From Flavobacterium davisii (GTDB lineage Bacteria > Bacteroidota > Bacteroidia > Flavobacteriales > Flavobacteriaceae): a stretch of DNA of 64,000 nucleotides. The notes under the pieces are model-generated. The model saw nothing but the letters and a program-made list of their open reading frames with translations. It was not told the DNA's origin and did not search any database. Where the stretch lies: contig NZ_CP067378.1 of NCBI RefSeq assembly GCF_019565505.1, forward strand, positions 2,046,001 to 2,110,000. The letters are read 5' to 3'. A program made the translations under genes and the position numbers. The stretch's first letter is position 1; every line of letters starts with the position of its first letter. Below are positions 32,453 through 41,940 of the stretch, one piece after another.

Positions 32453-32634
32453 TTAAATCCAGATTCTGTATTAGACTTCGTTTTTGAAATCAAATCTCAC
32501 GAAAATTTTAAAATAAGAAACAAGGAGCTATTTGGATGCTTAAAATGAGAGTACGTACTTAAATTGGAAGAAAAAGAAAAAGATTAGCTTTGCCAATTTA
32601 CTTCGTTCGAGTCTAAAAGCGGAATTTGGGTTAA
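32453..32634. repeat. Dispersed TTAACCCAGATT-end element, copy A (about 182 bp)
   Basis: Left end TTAAATCCAGATTCTGTATT and inverted right end AAGCGGAATTTGGGTTAA, with the internal GAGTACGTACTTAAATTGGA shared with the other copies. Shorter inside than copies B-D. It occupies most of the gap between the GIGT proteins and ileS and contains no gene. Confidence 0.7.
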
Positions 32635-32708
32635 ATATCTCTTTTTTTTTTGCCATTGATTTATAAATCATTACATTCGCCGATTGATTTTTAATAGAAT
32701 ATAACGAT

Positions 32709-35700
32709 ATGAATTTCAACGAATACAAAGGACTTAACTTGCCAACAGTGGCCTCTGAAGTACTTGATTTTTGGAAAAAAAACAATGTCTTTGAACAATC
32801 GGTAACTTCGCGTGAAGGAGCTACCCCGTATGTGTTTTTGAAGGGCCTCCTTCAGCAAACGGATTACCGTGTATTCATCACGTAATGGCACGTGCGATTA
32901 AAGATATTTTTTGTCGTTATAAAACTCTAAAAGGATATCAAGTAAAGCGTAAAGCAGGTTGGGATACGCACGGACTTCCTGTAGAATTAGGAACTGAAAA
33001 AGAATTAGGAATTACCAAGGAAGACATAGGTAAAAGTATTTCTGTAACAGAATACAACGAAGCGTGTAAGCGTACCGTGATGCGTTATACAGATGTATGG
33101 AATGACCTTACCGAAAAAATGGGGTACTGGGTAGATATGGAAGATCCGTATGTGACCTATAAATCTAAATACATGGAATCGGTTTGGTGGTTATTAAAAC
33201 AAATCTATACTAAAGATTTGTTATATAAAGGCTATACCATACAGCCGTATTCACCAAAAGCAGGTACAGGTTTATCATCACATGAAGTAAACCAACCCGG
33301 TTCGTATCGTGATGTTACGGATACCACGATAGTTGCCCAATTTAAGAGCCCCCTAACCCCCGAAGGGGGAAATGACGTTGCTAAAGCGTTTCGTTTAGGT
33401 TCTCCCCTTTTGGGGGGAGTTAGAGGGGGCTGGTTTTCATTTCCTAGCTTGGACAACGACACCTTGGACGTTACCAAGTAATACAGCATTAACGGTAGGT
33501 CCTAAAATCGATTATGTTTTAGTTAAAACATTTAATCAATATACTTTTGAGCCAGTTAACGTTATATTGGCTAAAAACTTGATTTCAAAGCAATTTGATA
33601 AAAAATATAAAGTAGTAGAAACTAATGAAGAGTTTAAAGACTTAGAAGATAAGTTTCTACATGTTCCCCCTTCGGGGGCTAGGGGGCTCATCCCTTACCA
33701 AATCTTGGCTGAAACAAGAGGTGCTGATTTGGTTGGAATCAAATACGAACAATTATTACCGTGGGCATTGCCTTATCAAACACCAGAAAACGCATTCCGA
33801 GTGATTGCGGGTGATTTTGTTACTACCGAAGACGGTACAGGTATCGTACATACAGCGCCTACTTTTGGTGCCGATGATGCAAAAGTGGCTAAAGAAGCAA
33901 CGCCAGAAGTACCACCAATGTTGATATTAGATGAGAATGGTAATCCAGTTCCTTTAGTTGATTTACAAGGTAAATTTGTAGCGCAACTAGGAGAATTTGG
34001 CGGTAAATATGTTAAAAACGAATATTACAATGAAGGTGAAGCTCCTGAAAAATCAGTTGATGTAGAAATCGCGATTTTATTGAAAGAGCAAAACAAAGCT
34101 TTCAAAGTTGAAAAATACGTACACAGTTATCCTCATTGTTGGAGAACTGATAAGCCAATTTTATACTATCCTTTAGATTCTTGGTTCATTAAGGTAACTG
34201 AGGTAAAAGATAGAATGTTTGATTTGAATGAAACCATCAATTGGAAGCCAAAAGCAACAGGTGAAGGACGTTTCGGAAATTGGTTAAAAAATGCCAACGA
34301 TTGGAACTTATCACGTTCAAGATATTGGGGAATTCCATTGCCAATCTGGAGAACAGAAGATAAAACCGAAGAAATCTGTATTGGTTCTGTTGAAGAATTA
34401 TATAACGAAATCGAAAAAGCCATTACAGTAGGTCTAATGACCGAAAATCCATTCAAAGGATTTGTGATTGGTAATATGGACGAAACGAATTATGATTTAG
34501 TAGACTTACACAAAAATGTAGTAGACAATATCGTTTTAGTTTCGGCTTCTGGAAAACCTATGAATCGTGAAACAGATTTAATTGATGTTTGGTTTGATTC
34601 GGGAGCAATGCCTTATGCACAATGGCATTATCCATTTGAAAACAAAGACTTGATAGATGGTAATCAATCGTTCCCAGCGGATTTCATCGCGGAAGGTGTT
34701 GACCAAACGCGTGGATGGTTCTATACACTTCATGCTATTGGAACTTTGGTTTTTGATAAAGTAGCCTATAAAAATGTAGTTTCAAACGGATTAGTATTAG
34801 ATAAAAACGGACAAAAAATGTCAAAACGTTTAGGTAATGCAGTAGATCCATTTACTACATTAGCAGAATATGGACCAGATGCTACACGTTGGTATATGAT
34901 TTCAAATGCAAATCCTTGGGATAACCTGAAATTTGATATTGAGGGTGTAGCCGAAGTACGACGTAAATTTTTTGGTACATTATATAATACCTACTCTTTC
35001 TTTGCGTTATATGCTAATATTGATGGATTTAAATATAAAGAAACAGAAATTCCATTAAACGAAAGACCTGAGATTGACCGTTGGATTCTATCAGAATTAA
35101 ATACTTTGATTCAATCAGTAGATGAAGCGTATGCAGATTATGAACCAACAAAAGCTGCCCGTGTAATTTCTGATTTTGTTCAAGAAAATTTAAGTAACTG
35201 GTACGTGCGTTTATGTCGTCGTAGATTCTGGAAAGGGGATTATGGTACCGATAAAATTGCAGCTTACCAAACACTTTATACCTGTTTAGAAACAGTTGCT
35301 AAGTTATCGGCTCCAATCGCTCCATTCTTCATGGATCGTTTGTATAAAGATTTAAATGCAACAACCCAAAAAGAAAATTTTGATAGTGTACACTTAGCAA
35401 ATTTTCCAGTTTCAATAGAAAGTTGTATAGATAAAACGCTAGAAAGCAAAATGTTGAAAGCGCAAACGGTTTCATCATTAGTTTTGTCACTTCGTAAAAA
35501 GGAAATGATAAAAGTAAGACAGCCGTTACAAAAAATTATGATTCCGATACTAGATGAAGTTCAACGACTTGAAATAGAGGCAGTAGCGGACTTGATAAAA
35601 GCCGAAGTGAATGTAAAAGAAATAGAGCTTTTAGATGATGCTTCAGGTGTTTTGGTTAAACAAATTAAACCCAATTTTAAAGCTTTAGGACCAAAGTTTG

Positions 35701-36173
35701 GCAAAGATATGGGATTGATTTCTAAAGAAATACAAGCTTTTTCGCAAGAACAAATAGCAGAAATAGAAAGAAAAGGAGAGATAGCAGTTGTTATTTCAGG
35801 AAATAGTACTATCTTGACAATCCAAGATGTAGAAATTACATCGCAAGATATTGAAGGTTGGTTAGTAGCTAATTCAGGAGGAATAACAGTGGCGCTAGAT
35901 ATTTCAATTTCAGATGAGTTAAGAAAAGAAGGAATTGCACGTGAATTGGTAAACCGCATCCAGAATATTCGTAAAGATTCTGGTTTTGAAGTAACAGACA
36001 AAATTAAGGTTACCATGATGAACCAAGATGAAATAAAAGGAGCTGTTGCAAATAATTTAGAATATATTCAAGCCGAAACATTAACAGAAGAATTAATCTT
36101 TGCTGAAAATGTAGAAAATGGCACAGAAATTGAGTTCGATAATCTCAAAACAAAAATTTATATAACAAAATAA
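32709..36173 (+). CDS. ileS: Isoleucine-tRNA ligase with two embedded repeats (frameshifts)
   Basis: Charges tRNA-Ile and edits mischarged valine. Corrected length is about 1154 residues. Start MNFNEYKGLNLPTVASEVLDFW; the GPPSANGLP-IHH ATP site is near 45-58; LAWTTTPWTLPSNTAL and GTGIVHTAPTFGADD are in the CP1 editing domain; the synthetase signature KMSKRLGN is near 700. Three anomalies are visible. A T5 run at 32835-32839 is one T short. CCGTG at 32867-32871 changes the expected Gly of LPGIHH to Cys. A frame change lies inside a GC-rich repeat at 33347-33433, where codons SPLTPEGG...LLGGVRGG replace the usual linker. A second repeat (33661-33697, codons VPPSGARGLI) is in frame. The core is fully conserved. 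Confidence 0.93.
33347..33433. repeat. GC-rich palindromic repeat inside the ileS editing domain, copy 1
   Basis: AGCCCCCTAACCCCCGAAGG at the left is matched in inverse at the right by GGGGGGAGTTAGAGGGGGCT, around an AT-richer middle. It is far richer in G and C than its surroundings and is translated as SPLTPEGG...SPLLGGVRGG. A homopolymer indel within it probably causes the frame change to HFLAWTTTPW. Confidence 0.75.
33661..33697. repeat. GC-rich repeat inside ileS, copy 2 (half element)
   Basis: TTCCCCCTTCGGGGGCTAGG followed by GGGCT is the reverse complement, with one mismatch, of the left arm of the repeat at 33347. It is in frame and adds roughly FLHVPPSGARGLI between DLED and IPYQILAE. 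Confidence 0.7.
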
Positions 36174-36227
36174 AAAAGTTTTTAGAAAACAAACTAAACC
36201 AGATATTAACCAAAAACGCATTAAATT

Positions 36228-36608
36228 ATGGTGGAAGAACAAATTAGATATTCGGATTCAGATTTAGCGGAATTTAAGGAGTTAATCCAGACTAAATTAG
36301 AAAAGGCCAAGGTAGACTTAGAACTTATTAAAAGTGCTTACTTAAATGATTTGAATAATGGTACAGATGATACTTCACCTACTTTCAAAGCATTTGAAGA
36401 AGGAAGCGAAACCATGAGTAAAGAAGCAAACTCTCAACTAGCTACCCGTCAAGAAAAATTTATACGAGATTTAAAAAATGCCTTAATTCGTATCGAAAAT
36501 AAAACGTATGGTATTTGTAAAGTAACAGGAAAATTAATAGCAAAAGAGCGTTTGAAATTAGTTCCGCATGCTACGATGAGTATCGAAGCTAAAAATATGC
36601 AAAAATAA
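36228..36608 (+). CDS. TraR/DksA-family protein with degenerate zinc site
   Basis: A 126-residue protein with an N-terminal helical region (LAEFKELIQTKLEKAKVDLELIKSAYL, likely coiled coil) and a DksA-type C-terminus: NALIRIENKTYGICKVTGKLIAKERLKLVPHATMSIEAK. DksA binds the RNA polymerase secondary channel. Here only the first Cys of the usual four remains (GICKVTG; PHAT replaces the second CxxC), which I recall as usual in Bacteroidetes relatives, so zinc binding is doubtful. It is followed by a terminator and then lspA; intact. Confidence 0.8.
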   Translation: MVEEQIRYSDSDLAEFKELIQTKLEKAKVDLELIKSAYLNDLNNGTDDTSPTFKAFEEGSETMSKEANSQLATRQEKFIRDLKNALIRIENKTYGICKVTGKLIAKERLKLVPHATMSIEAKNMQK

Positions 36609-36627
36609 CATATCGAAAACGATTTAC

Positions 36628-36655
36628 TAAACGCTCCTAAAAAGGAGCGTTTTTT
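36628..36655 (+). terminator. Intrinsic terminator after the DksA-like gene
   Basis: AACGCTCCT-AAAA-AGGAGCGTT stem (36629-36650) followed by a T run. Confidence 0.85.
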
Positions 36656-36695
36656 ATCTTATTCAAGTTTCCTTAATTTGTATTACATTATTCCT

Positions 36696-36703
36696 TATTT
36701 TTG
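36696..36703 (+). promoter_or_regulatory. -7 promoter box before lspA
   Basis: TATTTTTG matches TANNTTTG, 18 bases before the lspA start; TTTG at 36677-36680 could be the upstream element although the 15-base spacing is short. The identical octamer precedes acpP and bioD. Confidence 0.4.
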
Positions 36704-36721
36704 CCCATCAAAAGTTTAAAA

Positions 36722-37317
36722 ATGAATCTAAAAAAGCCTATTTAATAGTTTTCCTAGTTTTATTAATAGATCAAATATCCAAAATATATGTAAAAACAAA
36801 CTTCATGTTACATGAAGAGGTTGTTGTAACAAAATGGTTTAAGTTCCTTTTTGTAGAAAATGAAGGTATGGCGTGGGGAGTTGAATTGCCGTGGATATAT
36901 GGTAAATTAATATTGACAACTTTTAGAATTTTTGCCGTTTTTGGAATTGGCTACTGGTTATGGCAATCAGTAAAAGAAAAAGCTTCTAATTTGTTAATCA
37001 TAGCTATTTCACTAATTTTAGCAGGTGCCTTCGGTAATATTTTAGACTCTGTTTTTTATGGTGTTATTTTTGATCATAGTGAAGGACAATTAGCAACAGC
37101 TTTTTCAAATAGGGCTTATGGGACTTGGTTGTATGGGAAAGTCGTAGATATGTTTTATTTCCCTATTTGGCAAGGAGAACTGCCTTCTTGGTTGCCTGTT
37201 TTTGGGGGAAAATACTTTACTTTTTTCAATGCCATTTTCAATGTAGCTGATATTGCTATATCTACAGGAGTAGGTATATTAATAGTTTTTAATAAAAAAG
37301 TATTTGGAAATAAATAG
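36722..37317 (+). CDS. lspA: Lipoprotein signal peptidase (one frameshift)
   Basis: LspA removes signal peptides from prolipoproteins in the inner membrane, a job in demand given the lipoproteins here. With one extra A in the run near 36730 the protein starts MNLKKAYLIVFLVLLIDQISKIYVKTNF (conserved Asp-Gln) and has the catalytic Asp pair in GAFGNILDSVFYG and FNVADIAISTGV, and FVENEGMAWG. Length 198 residues. Four membrane helices are apparent. Position after the DksA-like gene is common in flavobacteria, as far as I recall. Confidence 0.9.
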
Positions 37318-37619
37318 TGTTTGAGATTTTATTAAGGAAAGTATTTTAAAAAGTTTGCATTCTCATCATTTTCATTATAAGAAAGATTGAGCGAAATGAT
37401 AGATAAATCTAATTCTATAGTGCGATGATGTTTCTTCTATGCCAAGAGAAGAAACAAGCTAAAAAGGGAGTGACTATTTTTAGACCTTCCATTTTTTGTT
37501 ATTGATGCTGGAAATCATTTATTATTTAAATCTAAAAAAAGTATATTTTTTTGTTCTTGGTTAGCTTGTCTTAAAAGTTTGCAATCTTATCATTTATATA
37601 ACGGAAGTAATGACATACT

Positions 37620-37659
37620 ATTGATAATGTGACTTCTCTCTTTGCTCGAAGGGACAAAC
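37620..37659. repeat. REP-like repeat, copy 2
   Basis: ATTGATAATGTGACTTCTC continuing TTTGCTCGAAGGGACAAAC matches the sequence at 24436-24474 over about 40 bases. Its left inverted half is more degraded. Confidence 0.55.
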
Positions 37660-37768
37660 CAAGCGTTAAATTGCAGCTTTTGGATTCCATATCTACAAGA
37701 AAAATTCCCGTACATTTTTATTTTCTTTGCCTTTTCATCTTTGCCATGAAGTCTAATGCAAATTTAGA

Positions 37769-37947
37769 TTAACCCCAGATTGCGCGTTAGACTTCGTTGT
37801 GAAACAAAATTTTTCAATAACTTCAAGCGCTCACGGAAAATCCTAGAAGATGAAATAGTCAACTATTTCGATGAATAAAATTTGAGTACGTGCTTGAATT
37901 GGAAGAAAACAAAGTGTAATAGATGTCTAATACGTAATCTGGGTTAA
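37769..37947. repeat. Dispersed TTAACCCAGATT-end element, copy B (about 179 bp)
   Basis: TTAACCCCAGATTGCGCGTT...at the left and TCTAATACGTAATCTGGGTTAA (22 bases; ends ...CTGGGTTAA) at the right are inverted repeats. The internal TTCGTTGTGAAACAAAATTT and GAGTACGTGCTTGAATTGGA match copies C and D. Immediately upstream, 37748-37772, sits a further right-end-like sequence, so part of another copy abuts this one. Confidence 0.75.
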
Positions 37948-38207
37948 AAAAATATTATGCGGAATGTTTTAGAATCCAGATAAAGGAGGACTGTATGTGT
38001 TTTTAGAAATAATATGTTTGACCTTCTTTTGGAATGCTATGTGTGATTATCAAAAAGGAATAGAGTAAACGATGAGTGTATTGGCTTATTTTAAAAATTT
38101 GTAGTCTGTTTTTTAGTAGAAGTTAAAATTAATATTTATTGAAGAAGTAGTATTTTTTTACTCTTTTACGATTCTTTTATTTAAAAAAGAATAACGAAGA
38201 TTTTAAT

Positions 38208-38687
38208 TTATAATAATTTGTTACTTTCTTCTTCATAAAATTGATCAACTGAAAGTTTTTTTTGTTGTGATGCCATTACAGCCAATTGATCACAACGCTC
38301 ATTCTGAGGATGATTATTATGACCTTTTATCCATTTGAAATCAACTTGATGCTGACGATATGTTTTTAAGAAACGTTGCCATAAATCAGGATTTTTCTTT
38401 CCTTTAAACCCCGTCTTTTCCCAGCCTATTACCCATTTTTTTTCCACAGCATCTACTACGTATTTTGAATCCGAAATAACTAAGACCCTCATGTTGGCTT
38501 GTTTTAATTTTTCTAAGCCTACTATTGCTGCTAATAGTTCCATACGGTTATTAGTAGTTAATCGGAAGCCTTCAAAAAATTCCTTCTTATAAGGTGTTCC
38601 TACCAGCTCCATAACCACTCCGTAACCTCCGAGTCCTGGATTTCCTTTTGCAGCTCCATCAGTATAAATATGTACTTGGTGTGACAT
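38208..38687 (-). CDS. rnhA: Ribonuclease HI
   Basis: Degrades the RNA strand of RNA-DNA hybrids. All four catalytic acidic positions are visible: YTDGAAKGNPG (Asp), NNRMELLA (Glu), ISDSKYV (Asp) and the GHNNHPQNERCD loop (Asp). 159 residues, family-typical. It follows purN on the same strand after 12 bases, so the two are co-transcribed. Intact. Confidence 0.95.
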   Translation of the reverse strand: MSHQVHIYTDGAAKGNPGLGGYGVVMELVGTPYKKEFFEGFRLTTNNRMELLAAIVGLEKLKQANMRVLVISDSKYVVDAVEKKWVIGWEKTGFKGKKNPDLWQRFLKTYRQHQVDFKWIKGHNNHPQNERCDQLAVMASQQKKLSVDQFYEEESNKLL

Positions 38688-38699
38688 TTTGTGTGTTTG

Positions 38700-39266
38700 T
38701 TAGTTAAAGTTTAAAAGTTTCTCTATTTCAACAGGAAAGTATGTGTGTTCTAGTAGGTGAACAGCTGTTGCTATTTCCTCCGCCTTTTGACAACCCTCTA
38801 TATTCGTAATGTATTGTGCAATAATAGCACCTTCATCATAATATTTATTTACGTAATGAATTGTAATACCTGTTTCTTTTTCTTTATTTTCTAAAACAGC
38901 CTGATGTACATTCATACCATACATTCCTTTGCCTCCATATTTAGGTAAAAGTGCAGGGTGTATGTTGATAATTTGATTAGGATAAGCATTAATGATATTT
39001 TCGGGGAATTTTAATAAAAAGCCAGCCAAAACAATTAAGTCAGGTTTTAGATCATTTAATTTTTCTAAGATAAAATCTGAATTCAATTCTTCTTTTGTAA
39101 AAGTTAGAGTTGGAATTTCATGATTTTTAGCTCGCTCTAAAACTTTGGCGTTTATATTGTTAGAATAAATTTGAGCTACATTTATTTTAGCGTTATTTTT
39201 GAAATGCAATATGATTTTTTCAGCGTTAGATCCTGATCCAGAGGCAAATAGTACAATGTTTTTCAT
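38700..39266 (-). CDS. purN: Phosphoribosylglycinamide formyltransferase
   Basis: Transfers a formyl group from 10-formyl-THF to GAR in purine synthesis. 188 residues; MKNIVLFASGSGSNAEKI is the phosphate-binding start, IINIHPALLPKYGGKGMYG carries the catalytic Asn-His, and YYDEGAIIAQ the catalytic Asp. It is upstream of rnhA in an operon and divergent from acpP. Intact. Confidence 0.93.
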   Translation of the reverse strand: MKNIVLFASGSGSNAEKIILHFKNNAKINVAQIYSNNINAKVLERAKNHEIPTLTFTKEELNSDFILEKLNDLKPDLIVLAGFLLKFPENIINAYPNQIINIHPALLPKYGGKGMYGMNVHQAVLENKEKETGITIHYVNKYYDEGAIIAQYITNIEGCQKAEEIATAVHLLEHTYFPVEIEKLLNFN

Positions 39267-39446
39267 AGTTGTTTTACATGTTGTTATAGCAGTAAATTTA
39301 GTATTTCAGAAATTTAAAAGCATTTAAAATGCAAAAAAAGAATAATTCATGACAAATAATCAAAAAAGCATCTCCTTTATAAAATTAATTTTATAATTTC
39401 GTGATCAGATTTATGAAACAAAAAAGGAGTAATTAAATAATTTTTT

Positions 39447-39454
39447 TATTTTTG
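39447..39454 (+). promoter_or_regulatory. -7 promoter box before acpP
   Basis: TATTTTTG followed by CC, about 30 bases before the acpP start; the same octamer precedes lspA and bioD. A -33 element is unclear. Confidence 0.45.
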
Positions 39455-39484
39455 CCAACTAATTAAAATTTAAAATTAAAGATT

Positions 39485-39721
39485 ATGTCAGACATTGCAT
39501 CAAGAGTAAAAGCGATTATCGTGGACAAATTAGGTGTTGACGAAAACGAAGTAGTTTCTGAAGCAAGCTTCACTAACGATTTAGGAGCTGATTCATTAGA
39601 CACTGTTGAGCTAATCATGGAATTCGAAAAAGAGTTTGATATTCAAATTCCAGATGACCAAGCTGAAAACATTGCTACTGTAGGTCAAGCTATCTCTTAT
39701 ATCGAAGAAGCTAAAAAATAA
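39485..39721 (+). CDS. acpP: Acyl carrier protein
   Basis: A 78-residue acidic carrier protein; phosphopantetheine attaches to the Ser in [11 protein letters not shown]. It carries acyl chains in fatty acid synthesis in the cytosol. The gene is followed by a hairpin and then fabF, the usual order acpP-fabF-rnc. Intact. Confidence 0.96.
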   Translation: MSDIASRVKAIIVDKLGVDENEVVSEASFTNDLGADSLDTVELIMEFEKEFDIQIPDDQAENIATVGQAISYIEEAKK

Positions 39722-39730
39722 TAAATAATG

Positions 39731-39770
39731 ACATCTGTAAGTAAGTAGCTTACAGATGTTCTTATTTTTT
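39731..39770 (+). terminator. Terminator/attenuator between acpP and fabF
   Basis: ACATCTGTAAG pairs perfectly with CTTACAGATGT over a 7-base loop, followed by a T-rich tract. It starts 9 bases after the acpP stop and would let acpP be expressed above fabF. Confidence 0.8.
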
Positions 39771-39915
39771 TACTGACTTTATAAAGATCTTTTTAGATTT
39801 GGACAAACATTGATTGTATTACAATCATATCATATTCTGTAATACCCATTGTTTCTTTTAGTTATTATTAAAAGTTCTTTGGGGTTTTTTATATTAAAAC
39901 AAAACCAGCTAAACT

Positions 39916-41166
39916 ATGCAATTAAAGCGAGTAGTAGTAACCGGATTAGGCGCTTTAACGCCTATCGGAAATAACCTTCAAGAATATTGGGAAGGATTAG
40001 TTAATGGAAAAAGCGGTGCTGCTCCCATTACCTATTATGATACGGAAAAACATAAAACAAAATTTGCTTGTGAAGTAAAAAACTTCAAAGTAGAGGATTT
40101 TATTGATAGAAAAGAAGCTAGAAGAATGGACAAATTTGCTCAATACGCTATTGTAGCAAGTGATGAAGCTATTAAAGATTCTGGTTTAGAGTTGGATAAA
40201 ATTAATAAATATCGTGTTGGCGTTATTTGGGGAGCAGGAATTGGAGGACTTGAAACTTTTCAAGAAGAAGTTCTGAGTTATGCCAAAGGAGATGGAACCC
40301 CACGTTTTAATCCTTTCTTTATACCTAAGATGATTGCAGACATTGCTCCCGGGCACATTTCTATGCGTAATGGTTTTATGGGACCTAACTATACAACCGT
40401 TTCGGCGTGTGCTTCATCAGCCAATGCCTTAGTAGATGCTTTTAATTACATCCGTTTAGGCATGTGTGATGTAATTGTTTCAGGAGGATCTGAAGCAGCC
40501 GTTACTATTGCAGGTATGGGAGGATTTAATTCAATGCAAGCACTATCAACAAGAAATGAAAGTCCTGAAACAGCATCTAGACCTTTTGATGCTACTCGTG
40601 ACGGATTTGTTTTAGGGGAAGGGTCAGGAGCTTTAGTATTAGAAGAATATGAACATGCAAAAGCTCGTGGTGCTAAAATTTATTGCGAAGTAGGAGGATG
40701 TGGAATGTCTTCAGATGCTTATCATTTAACGGCTCCTCACCCAGAAGGTATTGGAGTTATTGCAGTAATGAACAATACATTGCATGATGCAGGATTAAGA
40801 CCAGAAGACGTAGATCATATTAATACTCACGGTACTTCTACTCCTCTTGGAGATGTGGCAGAATTAAAAGCAATTAGCTCTGTTTTTGGTGAACATGCCA
40901 AGAATATCAACATTAATTCAACTAAATCCATGACAGGGCATTTATTAGGTGCCGCTGGGGCTATTGAAGCAATAGCTTCTATTTTAGCAATAAAAGAGGG
41001 AATTATTCCTCCAACTATCAATCATAATGTAGTGGATGAAAATATAGATCCTAATTTAAACTTAACCTTAAATAAAGCACAAAAACGTGATATTAAAGTA
41101 GCAATGAGCAATACTTTTGGTTTTGGTGGTCACAACGCTTGTGTTTTATTTAAAAAAATAGAATAA
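39916..41166 (+). CDS. fabF: Beta-ketoacyl-ACP synthase II
   Basis: Elongates acyl-ACP by condensation with malonyl-ACP. 416 residues; catalytic Cys in TTVSACASSANALVDA near 163-180, first His in NTHGTSTPLGD and second in TKSMTGHLLGAAGAIEA. Intact, including a CCCGGG at the APGHIS codons. It lies between acpP and rnc. Confidence 0.96.
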   Translation: MQLKRVVVTGLGALTPIGNNLQEYWEGLVNGKSGAAPITYYDTEKHKTKFACEVKNFKVEDFIDRKEARRMDKFAQYAIVASDEAIKDSGLELDKINKYRVGVIWGAGIGGLETFQEEVLSYAKGDGTPRFNPFFIPKMIADIAPGHISMRNGFMGPNYTTVSACASSANALVDAFNYIRLGMCDVIVSGGSEAAVTIAGMGGFNSMQALSTRNESPETASRPFDATRDGFVLGEGSGALVLEEYEHAKARGAKIYCEVGGCGMSSDAYHLTAPHPEGIGVIAVMNNTLHDAGLRPEDVDHINTHGTSTPLGDVAELKAISSVFGEHAKNININSTKSMTGHLLGAAGAIEAIASILAIKEGIIPPTINHNVVDENIDPNLNLTLNKAQKRDIKVAMSNTFGFGGHNACVLFKKIE

Positions 41167-41174
41167 TTCATCGT

Positions 41175-41918
41175 ATGAGAATTATTAAAAGAATATTTAA
41201 AAAAACCGTCTTCAAAATCCTGAAGACGGGGTTTTTTTAAAGAAATGACATCCATCCTAGGTTTTAAACCCGAAAATATAGACCATTATCGTCGTGCTTT
41301 TACGCATAGATCGATGAATAAAACAGATGAAAACGGTTATCCAATAAATTATGAACGTCTTGAATTTCTAGGAGATGCAATGCTAGGATCTGTTATAGCA
41401 GCTCATTTGTTTAGTAAAGTTCCAAATGGAGACGAAGGATATTTAACTAAAATGCGTTCTAAAATTGTTTCGCGTGAACATTTAAATGAATTAGGAAAAG
41501 ATTTTAAATTAATTCAATTCGTAGAAACTAAAGTTTCATCGCAACATTTTGGAGAAAATGTACACGGAAATATTTTTGAAGCTTTTATAGGAGCAATATA
41601 TCTAGATAAAGGGTTTACTTTTTGTGAACAATTTATTCAAAAAAGATAATAAAACCTTATGTAGATATTGATCGACTAGAAGGTAAGGTAATCAGCTATA
41701 AAAGCCTTTTTATTGAATGGTGTCAGAAAGAAAAAAAGACCTTTCATTATGAAACGTATGATGATAATGCTGCTGGAAATGTAAAATACTTTGCCGTAAA
41801 ATTACATTTAAATGGAGAGGTCATCGCGAAGGCTCGTGCCACATCTAAAAAGAAAGCCGAAGAAATAGCGTCTAAAAGAGCTTATTATGTTTTTCAATCA
41901 CAAATTAATAATAAATAA
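41175..41918 (+). CDS. rnc: Ribonuclease III (frameshifts at both ends)
   Basis: Cleaves double-stranded RNA. The RNase III domain has the signature NYERLEFLGDAMLGSVIA; the C-terminal dsRBD contains KLHLNGEVIAKARATSKKKAEEIASKRA. The A6 run near 41641 is one short; correcting it gives the real C-terminus at 41918. At the 5' end, an ATG at 41175 with small homopolymer corrections (A7 to A6, CC to C, T7 to T8) reads MRIIKRIFKKPSSKSEDGVFFKEMTSILGF, matching flavobacterial N-termini and giving 247 residues. The alternative start at 41245 would be immediately behind a hairpin and 23 residues short. Confidence 0.88.
41203..41238 (+). promoter_or_regulatory. Terminator-like hairpin within the rnc 5' end
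   Basis: CCGTCTTC and GAAGACGG form a perfect 8-bp stem flanked by an A run and a T run, exactly like an intrinsic terminator, but the DNA also encodes conserved RNase III residues (PSSKSEDGVFF). It could be a dsRNA target for autoregulation by RNase III, or only a chance fold of coding sequence. Confidence 0.4.
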
Positions 41919-41940
41919 TATACTTTGATAAAAACAACGT

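Larger units (their letters stand above)
37318..38207. other. Gene-free region between lspA and rnhA, repeat-rich
   Basis: No coding sequence is supported in about 890 bases. It holds a REP-like copy (37620-37659), a partial element end (37748-37772), a full dispersed element (37769-37947), and a direct repeat AAAAGTTTGCA-TCT-ATCAT at about 37350 and 37574. It separates the convergent lspA and rnhA genes and looks like a landing zone for small repeats. Confidence 0.6.

Noticed and set aside
41203..41238. Simple intrinsic terminator between fabF and rnc
   Set aside because: The stem and its flanks encode conserved N-terminal residues of RNase III once small run-length errors are corrected, so it was placed inside rnc and reported as a possible regulatory fold.
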